From contig NC_080540.1 of the NCBI RefSeq assembly GCF_028640845.1, positions 157,130,438 to 157,194,437 on the forward strand: a DNA stretch of 64,000 nt, written 5' to 3'. The notes beneath the pieces were generated by a model. It was not told the origin of the DNA. It did no database searches and saw only the letters and a list, made by a program, of their open reading frames with translations. Origin of the DNA: Ahaetulla prasina (Eukaryota; Chordata; Lepidosauria; Squamata; Colubridae). The first letter of the stretch is position 1. Every line of letters begins with the position of its first letter. Positions 56,601-64,000 of the stretch are shown in pieces. The position numbers were made by a program, and so were the translations under genes.

Positions 56601-58406
56601 AGGTATATAAATTGTTCTCACAGCTCATACTCTTTTTGCATAATGCCATATAGCCAGAGAGTTTCACAAGTTGCTTTCTATTCCTACTTGCCTTGCCTTT
56701 CTATAAGGGTATCCCCAAATGTTTGATACAGTCTTTTTCCATGGACTTTTAGGGATTGCTGCTCACCTTAATGACATTGTCTTTGCAATCCACAACACGT
56801 TCAAATGTCTGACTGAGAATCTCAATATCTTTACGTAGTTCCCTGGCCTTGACTTCGCGGAGAACAGTGCGCCATTGCAAGTTGATCTTATTCAGATTCA
56901 CCGAGCTGTTGCGTTCCTCCTTGGCCAACTTGTCCTGAAATGCAAGTCATAGCTTACAATGCATTCCCCCAGAATTTATCCCTGAATCAAGTAGACAATG
57001 CAGGCAGTGACTAAATATTAAATGATTCTGAAGATCAAAATTTCTTGAATATTTTTTCCCTGAGAAAAATATGGGAAATAAAGCAACTGTGGCCATGCAA
57101 AATTCATAATGGAAACTGTTTTTATCAACTATCTACATTTGTTTAATCAATTTGTTTAATCTTGTACAAACTGAAGCAAGTATGCACTGAAATAATATAA
57201 ACAGATATTTATTGGTTCTGTAATCCCAATGCAGACTTAAAGATTTTCACTCAAGAATTTTTTCCTACAGGAGCCTAGTAGTTGAAGGGTGAACTTCATT
57301 GCCATGTAAGCTGAAATGTGTTTATACAATGAAGATGTCTCTTAGCCTCTCTAGCCCTTTGCATCCTGTCCTTTAAAATCTGTTCCAAAGATTTCCCATC
57401 AGAGAAGAGCTTGAAGGCATATCAGAAGCTGCAAGGGGAAATTGAAAATACCCCCCCTCAGTGGAATTATATCATCTTCTTAACCATTCTTTTGAATGTT
57501 AGATATTATTCTGAGCCAAATATTACTCTACTGATTAAACATTTTAAGTTCCATGTGAATAAGACTGGGAGTTTTCAATAAATACTGACTAACAGCATTA
57601 CCTACCCTTCCTTGTTTTATATATATCCCTCTGAACCACTAGCCTATTTCTGATCTTTTTTTTTACATCAAATAAATTCATTATTATACAATCACCTCTT
57701 ATTCAATTCCCCTCATTAATTTGAAACTCTGTCACAGGCTGATTAAAACTTGAGGTCCAAAAATACCGTGTTTCCCCAAAAATAAGACCCTGTCTTATAT
57801 TTTTTTGAACCCTGAAATAAGCGCTTGGCCTTATTGCCATGTGCTCAAAAGCCCAATTGGGCTTATTATCAGGGGATGTCTTATTTTGGGGAAAACAGGT
57901 CTATGTAAAAATATTGCTCTTTTTTTTTCAGTACTTAATGTATTTGCACAAAACATTTCAGACTACAAGGTATTCTTTAAACATTTATTAATATCGCTTC
58001 TACTATTTTGTGATTTAAGCAATTCACATTTGAAAGACATGCTGTGCTTCAATTGTAACATAAAAGAACTTTGACACATGACTTTTGATTTTGAGCAAGT
58101 TTGTATATATCTGATACAAATACTATTTCTATATTGTAAAGTTATCGTTCACATTTGATAGAATGCAGCACATTTGCCGATCCTACAGTCCTCTCTGTAG
58201 AGCAGAGTACGTCTTGGTTATTTTTGGCTTCATTGTAGCATGGTGTTCTTTAACTTTTGAGTACCAAGTAGTACCTTTAGAAATTGGATCAACATGTCCT
58301 CCTTCTTCTTACTCATTTCCTCCTCAGCCAGCAGCTTTTGTTGCATCATAAGCACCCGTTCTTCTTCAGTGGGTACAGCCCGTTTGGGTGCCTTCTTTCT
58401 GGGCAT
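43940..58406 (-). CDS. CCDC65: CCDC65 / dynein regulatory complex subunit 2, eight coding exons
   Basis: Structural coiled-coil subunit of the nexin-dynein regulatory complex that links outer doublets in motile cilia. Human loss causes primary ciliary dyskinesia. Exons in transcript order are 58406-58275, 56934-56767, 54941-54772, 54667-54529, 53156-52959, 51654-51436, 45113-44961 and 44254-43940. All introns are GT-AG and the frame is kept throughout. The product is 497 residues, against about 484 in human. It is Lys/Glu/Gln-rich and helical over most of its length, with recognisable blocks [79 protein letters not shown] and a conserved end ([29 protein letters not shown]). An in-frame extension to 58487 has no support: a good splice acceptor at 58433-58432 places the start of this exon 25 bases before the ATG. 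Confidence 0.95.
45194..46639. mobile_element. Diverged TA-type MITE split by a hAT MITE
   Basis: The left end (tagtagtccttgacctttgac) lies near 45196 and the right end (ttaagtcgaggactacct) near 46622-46639. The middle is occupied by the element at 45262-46301. It lies in a CCDC65 intron. Confidence 0.6.
45262..46301. mobile_element. hAT-type element, 1.04 kb, with exact target duplication
   Basis: Starts cgggtgaaatgctcccgg and ends tttagatttcacccctg. Perfect 8-bp duplications TCGTGAAA lie at 45254-45261 and 46302-46309. It contains T-rich runs, a half fold-back MITE (about 45738-45818), an AATAA array (about 45826-45860) and TG-rich repeats. No transposase frame is visible. Confidence 0.88.
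46737..47200. mobile_element. GC-rich hAT-type MITE with exact target duplication
   Basis: 464 bp from ccgtgttggcgaacctatgg to ggttagccatcactg. Perfect 8-bp duplications TCCTAGGA lie at 46729-46736 and 47201-47208. Confidence 0.92.
47274..47492 (+). mobile_element. Squamate tRNA-derived SINE
   Basis: A-box region tttgtgtagtgcttaagg, B-box region gagttctagtccca, body gtgaccttgtgccaggc and tail aggcagtcactgggagtc. The most complete copy of this SINE family in the window. Confidence 0.8.
47708..47736. repeat. AAAT microsatellite
   Basis: About seven units of AAAT/ATAA in a CCDC65 intron. Confidence 0.85.
47765..48262. mobile_element. GC-rich hAT-type MITE, inverted copy
   Basis: 498 bp from cagggatggctaacc to ataggttcgccatcacgg. 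Flanks are gactaagc (47757-47764) and gactaagg (48263-48270), 7/8. The 228-residue frame at 47770-48456 is an artefact of it. Confidence 0.85.
48271..49270. other. CCDC65 intron sequence, nothing recognised
   Basis: No repeat or exon that I can support; a plain AT-rich intron. Confidence 0.4.
49275..49425 (+). mobile_element. CR1/L3-type LINE 3' tail
   Basis: Contains taaaccgccctgagtccttc and aagggcggtataaaaatc, then an ATA array. Confidence 0.75.
49834..50226. mobile_element. TA-flanked MITE (CAGGTAGTCC family)
   Basis: 393 bp from cagatagtcctcgactta to aagtcaaggactgcccg, TA at both sides. Confidence 0.75.
50457..50484. repeat. Poly-G run
   Basis: Two runs of about 13 G separated by one A; a strong G-quadruplex candidate. 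Confidence 0.9.
50728..50905 (+). mobile_element. LINE family A 3' end with target duplication
   Basis: Begins ggcgtgcataagagcac and ends in poly(A). The 9-bp copies aacttaagg lie at 50719-50727 and 50906-50914. Severely 5' truncated. Confidence 0.85.
52128..52256. mobile_element. Fold-back MITE in CCDC65 intron
   Basis: 129 bp palindromic element from caggctctccaaccttgg to cttggagacccctg. Flanks are atcttggg and atcttgga, 7/8. Confidence 0.85.
52516..52903. mobile_element. TA-flanked MITE in CCDC65 intron
   Basis: 388 bp from caggtagtcctcgacttac to agtttagaattacctg; TA at both sides. It ends 56 bp from the coding exon at 52959, very close to the splice donor. Confidence 0.8.
53450..53613 (+). 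mobile_element. CR1/L3-type LINE 3' tail with AAAT array
   Basis: Contains taaccgccctgagtccttcg, then about 20 AAAT units at 53535-53613. Confidence 0.85.
53640..54520. other. CCDC65 intron, nothing recognised
   Basis: No supportable exon or repeat. Confidence 0.4.
55370..55560. repeat. Unclassified interspersed repeat
   Basis: Motif ttcgcttctcatccaaga is shared with 17640-17665. Partly self-complementary (atccaagaa and ttcttggat). Class unknown. Confidence 0.45.
55706..56298 (-). mobile_element. Solo LTR with exact 5-bp target duplication in a CCDC65 intron
   Basis: 593 bp, TGTTGTG...CACAACA ends, with GTTAG at 55701-55705 and 56299-56303. Minus-strand features: a TTAAAA TATA-like box near 55985 and AATAAA near 55772, so the LTR is in the same sense as CCDC65. 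Confidence 0.88.
57766..57899. mobile_element. Short MITE (CCGTGTTTCCCC family)
   Basis: 134 bp with inverted ends ccgtgtttccccaaaaataa and ttattttggggaaaacagg. Similar elements occur widely in vertebrates. Confidence 0.65.
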
Positions 58407-58431
58407 GTTTATACTTAGAAAATGGAGAGAT

Positions 58432-58460
58432 CTGTCGGACAGAGGAAAGACCCAAGTTAA
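58432..58460 (-). promoter_or_regulatory. CCDC65: Splice acceptor before the CCDC65 start codon
   Basis: Minus-strand reading gives gttaac (branch-like), tctttcctctgtccgacag, then 25 bases to the ATG. It implies a non-coding upstream exon. Confidence 0.6.
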
Positions 58461-58499
58461 CAAAGTTGATCTAAAGCCATTTCCCAATATATTGGCATC

Positions 58500-59940
58500 T
58501 AGAGGTATTAAATTGTACGACTATTATATTTTCTGAGTTGGACATATCCTGTCCAAAGATTATGTAAATTGTTAAGCTAACACTTCTGGAAAGTCCTAAA
58601 TTGAGAAATCCCATTTTAAGCTAAGAGGTACAATTCTGACTGCTAAACCAAGCTGCTATTTTACATCCCTAAATTCGATGATTGTATTACTCATTCCTTT
58701 AATCCTGTCTCTTTACCATGCTTTATACATAATTACCCTCACTTTCTCCTAAAATATTTAGACATAGTATATTATTTTCCCCATCGCACCCTTTCATCCT
58801 CATAACCCTATGATGAGGTTCAGGCTGAGAAACAGAAACCATATGCTTTGCAGATGAGCTGGGATTTAAAGCCATTTCCCAAATGATAAATTACTTCCTG
58901 TGTGAACTACTGTAACAATATTAGATGCATCAGCTGATCAGGGATGTTTTGGCCAAATTATTGAATAGAACCAGTTTTAGGAGCTGTGACTCTACAGTAG
59001 TGTTATAATTACTTCTTGGAGTGTCACTATGCTCCTTTCCATAACTCAAAATTCTGCTGATGATTGATAAGAAGTGGATACTTGAAATATCACGTTCTTT
59101 GTATAATCTTTTCCAAACCTTACAACTGGATTTCTCCTAATCCTCTCAGAAGCAGTTTGAGGGAGAATAGAAGATAATTCCTTCTGAATGGATGGTTCAC
59201 ATTTTGAACTTCCCTACCAAAGAAATACAATTTGATGTCCTCCTTCCTGCTCTTCCAATAGTAGGCAAATATGTTTTTATTTAAGCAGTTGTGTTAATAT
59301 TAAAGTTAATTATCTATCAGTTTGGTCTTAATGTGGCTGAATATTGTGTCTTTATATTAACAGGATTTTAATTAACCAATTCATTTGTCTAGATTTCCCT
59401 TCATTTTTATGGTGTTCAATACATTTAGGAGAAAAAGGTGTGCAAATTCAATAAATAACATAAAACAAATACATTGTTCTTTCTTCTGTTTTCCCCCCCT
59501 TTATTTTAATTCTATCCCTGTGGTCTTTAGATGCCTTTGAAGCCTGAAGTCACAAAACCGGACCTCTTCTTCCTCACGTGCCAGCCTTGATCACTTTTCC
59601 ACACTTGTTCCCATTTTCACACCAGGGTTTTTATCCACACCTAGTGAGGATACAAACTGTGAAATCACTTGCTGGAAGGCAGAGAGAAAACCATCCCTGA
59701 GCCCGAAATATCAAATAATCAAAAGCAAAATACTCATGTCATGATGAACTGGTTTAACAGTTTTCTTTGTGGAAATTCCCACCCCCAAGAGGTTGACTTG
59801 AATTTTATAGCCAGAAGTTGCATGCTATTGCAAGGAATTGAAAACAAGTGGTGAAATTTGACCTTGGATTTGAATTATGTGCCAATTGTTAATTATGTTG
59901 AACTTTAATTGGCATATAATTTTTCACATATGGCCTCTGC
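58500..59940. other. Probable CCDC65 5' UTR intron, nothing recognised
   Basis: AT-rich; no CpG-rich promoter near the ATG and no repeat that I can name. Confidence 0.4.
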
Positions 59941-59949
59941 CAATTAAAA

Positions 59950-60150
59950 TAGTTTGCCATAGAGGTTAAGGCACTGGTTTAGAGACAATGAATTCTAATC
60001 ACTAACCCTATAGCCTACCTTAGGCACAAAATTACCTGGGTAACTTTGGGCCATTTCCTCTCAGCCCTAGAAAGCAGACCATGGTAAGCCACTTCTGCAA
60101 TCTTGCCAAGAAAACTGCAGGGATTCTAGCCTGGTGCCATAAACACTGGA
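59950..60150 (+). mobile_element. Squamate tRNA-derived SINE
   Basis: Head agaggttaaggcactgg, then accttaggcacaaaattacc, then cttgccaagaaaactgcagg. Diverged. Confidence 0.7.
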
Positions 60151-60861
60151 CCAAACTGGAATTTTAAAGATTAAAATTCAGTTGGAATCAGAAATTTTCT
60201 TGTGGAAAGACTATTTTTGTACAGGGTTACTGCCACGAGATTACCGCAGCTACAAAGATGGAAATACTCCAAAATACCCACAACAAAGTAATTGGGGAAG
60301 ATGACAGAATTTGCGGAACTGGGAAAATTCATTTGTTTGATAAAAAACTGATTCTTTACATATTTTCTTTTGTCCTTTCCTTTTTTCATGTTCCATTTTT
60401 TCTTTACTTTTTTTCTTCCCTTTAAATCTGTATATTTGTTTATATTACTGAATAAAATCCTTTACTAAAAATGACAAATGCCCTGGCTTCACAGCACATG
60501 CTAAGCCACAAATAAGCCAATCAACTTAAAAATTAATAGGAATGCAATCACCAGATTTGTAACTGACCTGGTTAAGACTGTGGTGACAACACAAATCTAA
60601 ATCCCTGCTTTAATCAATGTCTCCTTCCAATTAGTCTTGACCAAAGAGGCAATTCTATAGTCCTTGATGATCTCTGAGCTTGTCTTTTTTTTTTTGCAGA
60701 CAGCTCATTACCCAAGTAGGTAACATCATCACTGCTAGTGAGTGCGAGATCTGCTCCCTGTTTGTATACAATAGCTTACCCTGCCTGACCATAATGGTGA
60801 TGGTATAATTTTCTCCTCGATTAGGATACTGTTTTTGCTAGATTGTTTTTTTTTTAATTTG

Positions 60862-61122
60862 AATTTATACCCTGCCCTTCTCCGAAGACTCAGGGCGGCT
60901 TACATTGTGTAAGGCAATAGTCTCATCCATTTGTATATTATATACAAAGTCAACTTGTATTGCCCCCACAACAATCTGGGTCCTCATTTTACCTACCTTA
61001 TAAAGGATGGAAGGCTGAGTCAACCTTGGGCCTGGTGGGACTCAAGCCTGCAGTAATTGTAATTGCAGGCAGCTGTGTGTTAATAACAGGCTGCATTAGC
61101 CTGTTGAGCCACTTCCCAGCCC
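60862..61122 (-). mobile_element. tRNA-derived SINE with LINE-like 3' tail
   Basis: Minus strand: tRNA-like head at about 61120-61060, body with ggttgactcagccttcc, and a 3' end with cgccctgagtcttcggagaa that resembles the CR1/L3 LINE tails in this window. Confidence 0.7.
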
Positions 61123-61312
61123 TGGTATTTTCTGGTATTAATCCCTGCTTATCTGGGTGCTGGTTGATGAAAAGAATGTTTTCTGGTCTGTTTCCTTCTT
61201 AGCTTTTTATTGTCTCTTCTGGTGCATAAATGTGGTTTATGTCGATGTGATTTGTCTGAATGGTAAGCTTCCAAGAATTCCCTAGTGCATTTGGATTTAG
61301 TCTGGTCTAGCA

Positions 61313-61444
61313 CACGGCTGTCAAACTCGCTGCATCACGTTGCCATCACATGACGTATTGTGACATTTTTCCCTTCGAGGAGTTGGGGTGGGCGTGGCCT
61401 ATGCATGATGCTCTGGTGCCTGGGCTGCCAGTTTGACACCCCTG
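61313..61444. mobile_element. hAT-type MITE (GCTGTCAAACTCGC family)
   Basis: 132 bp from cacggctgtcaaactcgc to gccagtttgacacccctg. Flanks are gtctagca and gcctagca, 7/8. Confidence 0.8.
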
Positions 61445-61614
61445 GCCTAGCATGCTCAAGGTTTTTCAGTTGAAAGTAGGGTTGAGTCTTTCCACAGGGA
61501 ATTCTACTTGTGACGGAATCCTTCAATCCAAACCTAGGGAGATGAAGGACTGTAGTCTAATAATTCACTCTCAAAAGAAACTGTTTCTTTACTACAGGGG
61601 CCAGCAGTCTAGTA

Positions 61615-61725
61615 CAGGGGTCTCCAACCTTGGCAACTTTAAGCCTGGAAGACTTCAACTCCCAGAATACCCCAGCCGGAGTTGAAGTCCACCAGGCTTA
61701 AAGTTGGCAAGGTTGGGGACCCCTG
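61615..61725. mobile_element. Fold-back MITE with exact target duplication
   Basis: 111 bp palindromic element. Perfect 8-bp duplications GTCTAGTA lie at 61607-61614 and 61726-61733. This copy defines the family ends and the hAT-type duplication. Confidence 0.93.
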
Positions 61726-61798
61726 GTCTAGTAGACTCTCCTTCCAAACAGGAGTCATGCAAAAACTCTTGCTAAAACACAAACCTGTCTCAGATAAC

Positions 61799-62181
61799 CA
61801 GGCAGTCCTCGACTTCCAACCGCAATCGAGCCCAAAATTTCTGCTGTTAAGTGAGACATTTGTTAAGTGAGCTTTGCCCCCATTTTACAACCTTCCTTGC
61901 CTTGATTGTTAAGTGAATCACCGCAGTCGATTAAGTTAGTAACCCGGTTGTTAAGCGACTCTGGTTCGCCCCCACTCCACCCCATTGACTTTCCTTGTTA
62001 CGAAGGGGGATCCCATGATCTTGGGACACAGCAACGGTCACAAAGATGAACCACATGCCGAGCAGATGAATTTTGATCTCACGAATGGCTACAAAGGTGG
62101 CGGGCTTGAAAAATGGTCATAAATAAGTCACTTTTGTAACTTTGAAAAGGTCATTAAACAAACGGTTGTAAGGGCTACCTG
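61799..62181. mobile_element. TA-type MITE (CAGGTAGTCC family)
   Basis: About 383 bp from caggcagtcctcgacttcc to gtaagggctacctg. The right flank TA is present; the left flank is eroded. Confidence 0.75.
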
Positions 62182-62258
62182 TAGATATTCAGATCAAACA
62201 AAACTGGGTTTTTTTACGTTTTTTTCAAAAATTCCCTTTCCATCATCATCCCATTATT

Positions 62259-62525
62259 ATTATTATTATTATTTATTATATTTGTATACCGCCCATCTCC
62301 CGAAGGACTCAGGGCGGTTCACAGACAAAAAACAACAGAAAACATATAATAGATAAAAAACAGCTAAAGAATAGATAGTTAAATTCAATTGATGCTCTAA
62401 CTTTTAAATACAAATTTAAAACCTCATTTAAACCCCTTTTTTAAAAATCCCAATTTAAAACTACATTCAGGCTAGTCCTGCTCTTCGAAACAGCAACGTC
62501 TTCAACTCACGGCGGAAGGACTTGA
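62259..62525 (-). mobile_element. CR1/L3-type LINE 3' end
   Basis: A TTA array, then ataccgcccatctcccgaag and agggcggttcacag, then a body like that at 25990. The 5' break lies near 62525. Confidence 0.75.
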
Positions 62526-62539
62526 GATAATAGGAATTG

Positions 62540-62880
62540 ACTCTGAAACACACACACACAAAGACAAGACTTCCCCCACGAATTCACACCGACCTTTCCA
62601 CCAAAATAGCCTGCTCGTGTATTATTTACTCCGGCCCTCCTGTTCTCCTCCTCCTCCTCGACCCACCGCGTCTCCCTCTGCGAGCGGCTCGCTTGCTCCA
62701 AGCCGAGTCTTGCCGGTCTCCTAGCAACGGCCCCTTTCACGGCGACGCACCGGGGAGATGTTCCAGCGCCACAGCGCCCCCTAGTTGGGCTGTCCAGTAG
62801 GACGGGCCTTTAAAGGGTGCCCTGCGGGTACTGTACAAAGCCCCGGGGGAGGAAGGACGAAGCGAGAGCGACGCCTAAGA
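62540..62880 (-). promoter_or_regulatory. CCDC65: CpG-rich segment, candidate CCDC65 promoter
   Basis: CpGs are dense at about 62630-62870 against a CpG-poor background. It contains an X-box-like site at 62716-62728. It lies about 4.2 kb upstream of the CCDC65 start codon. The assignment is inferred from distance, the acceptor at 58432 and the ciliary motif. Confidence 0.5.
62716..62728. promoter_or_regulatory. RFX X-box-like site
   Basis: GTCTCCTAGCAAC. The right half-site AGCAAC is exact and the left half GTCTCC differs at one position from GTNRCC, with no extra spacer bases beyond T. RFX factors drive motile-cilium genes such as DRC subunits. Confidence 0.55.
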
Positions 62881-63005
62881 AATTTGAGAGGGAGCTGCAG
62901 CAGCCAGCTCCCCAGGGAAAACCAGGCCTTTCCAGGAAACGTATTTGCAAATTTTGAGTGGTTAATTCTTTGGATAGGCTTGTGATATTCCCCCACCCGG
63001 TTAAA

Positions 63006-63408
63006 TAGAATCATCTATTACAAGGTCCTTCCTGTCGAAGACTACTTCAGCTTCAATTGCAACAATACACGAGCACACAACAGGTTTAAGATTAATGTTA
63101 ACCGCTCTAATCTTGATTGCAGAAAATATGTTAATGCCTGGAATAAAGTACCTGACTCTATGGTCTCTTCCCAAAATCCCAAAAGCTTCAACCAAAAACT
63201 GTCTACTATTGACCTCAGCTCATTTCTAAGAGGTCTGTAAGGGGCGTGCATAAGAGCACCAGCGTGCCTACCGTTCCTGTCCTATTGTTTCCTTTTGTTA
63301 TATCCAATTAATATAGTTATTACATACTCATACATATGCTTATATATTGTATAGTTATTTCATACTTATGCTTATATATACTGTGTCAAAAATAAATAAT
63401 AAATAAAT
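63006..63408 (+). mobile_element. LINE family A 3' end
   Basis: Coding remnant of the FSFNCNNTRAHNRFK type, then the 3' UTR with ggggcgtgcataagagcacc and an AAATA-rich tail. Confidence 0.75.
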
Positions 63409-63477
63409 AAACTCCCTGAGCTTTACAAAAGTTGGAATGGAACTTTGGAAAGCAAGCACTAGCACCAGGCGAGTAAT

Positions 63478-63840
63478 AAAAAGGTAAAGGTTCCCCTCGC
63501 ACATACGTGCTAGTGCTAGTCATTCCCGACTCTAGGGGGCGGTGCTCATCTCCGTTTCAAAGCTGAAGAGCCAGCGCTGTCCGAAGACGTCTCCGTGGTC
63601 ATGTGGCCGGCATGACTCAATGTCAAAGGCGCACGGAACGCTGTTACCTTCCCACCAAGGTGGTCCCTATTTTTTCTACTTGGCATTTTTAGGTACTTTC
63701 GAAACTGCTAGGTTGGCAGAAGCTGGGACAAGTAACGGGAGCTCACCCCGTTACACGGCAGCACTAGGGATTTGAACTGCTGAGCTGCCGACCTTTCGAT
63801 CGACAAGCTCAATGTCCTAGCCCATGAGCCACCATGTCCC
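63478..63840 (-). mobile_element. tRNA-derived SINE, near full length
   Basis: Minus strand: head with tggtggctcatgggctagg, B-box-like cagttcaaatccctagt, a long body and a 3' end at aacctttacctttt. It resembles a common squamate family. Too diverged from a folded tRNA to be a tRNA gene. Confidence 0.75.
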
Positions 63841-64000
63841 CTGGGTGAGTAATACATTGAAATAAATATAGACTCTAGGTATTAATTAAGTCTATATCTC
63901 GCTTTTGTACAGAAGCTCAAGATTATCTCTCCTCCAATTTATTTTTTTATCATTTACATTTTTATTAGTTTATCAAAGTATAACTACAAAGGGGGGGGAG

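Noticed and set aside
58404..58487. Longer CCDC65 N-terminus (27 extra residues)
   Set aside because: A strong splice acceptor lies between the upstream ATG and the MPRKKAP start; the extension is probably intron.
63478..63840. Possible tRNA gene from A- and B-box-like sequence
   Set aside because: The head does not fold as a functional tRNA and continues into a SINE body; the same holds at 13407, 24147, 47274 and 60862.
62785..64000. First exon of the next conserved gene (RND1 in human order)
   Set aside because: No Rho-family GTPase motif is visible before the window ends.

Overview
This is nuclear DNA of a vertebrate, almost certainly a squamate reptile and probably a snake. It holds three protein-coding genes with ordinary GT-AG introns in the conserved order ARF3 - FKBP11 - CCDC65 (DRC2), which matches human 12q13. 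The snake assignment rests on the repeats: squamate tRNA-derived SINEs, several CR1/L3-type LINE families, an R4/Dong-like LINE, and a LINE whose 3' end carries a long AATAG-type pentanucleotide array, a combination described from snake genomes.

Layout. Bases 1-7597 (+) carry ARF3 from the third base of its start codon to its stop, in four coding exons. A probable 3' UTR reaches about 10.7 kb and has several poly(A) signals. Bases 10.7-34.6 kb are intergenic and filled with transposons, many nested in one another. A CpG-rich promoter near 34.6-35.7 kb starts FKBP11 (+), with six coding exons from 34957 to 42699. CCDC65 (-) lies tail-to-tail with it, with eight coding exons from 58406 down to 43940; the predicted 3' ends of the two genes are about 200 bp apart. 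A CpG-rich segment with an RFX-type X-box near 62.7 kb is the best candidate for the CCDC65 promoter. This implies a non-coding first exon and a 5' UTR intron of about 4 kb. The last kilobase holds a LINE 3' end and a tRNA-derived SINE.

The three genes are not an operon or a pathway. ARF3 is a Golgi small GTPase, FKBP11 an ER-membrane peptidyl-prolyl isomerase, and CCDC65/DRC2 a structural coiled-coil protein of the nexin-dynein regulatory complex in motile cilia.

I found no previously undescribed biological system. The most informative non-gene content is the transposon record. Several short element families have readable terminal repeats and target-site duplications (8-bp hAT-type or TA-type). 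Three nests can be dated relative to each other (16.2-17.5 kb, 23.8-25.1 kb, 25.6-28.6 kb). Some SINE and LINE 3' tails look alike. All coordinates and identities come from reading the sequence by eye; no database search was run.
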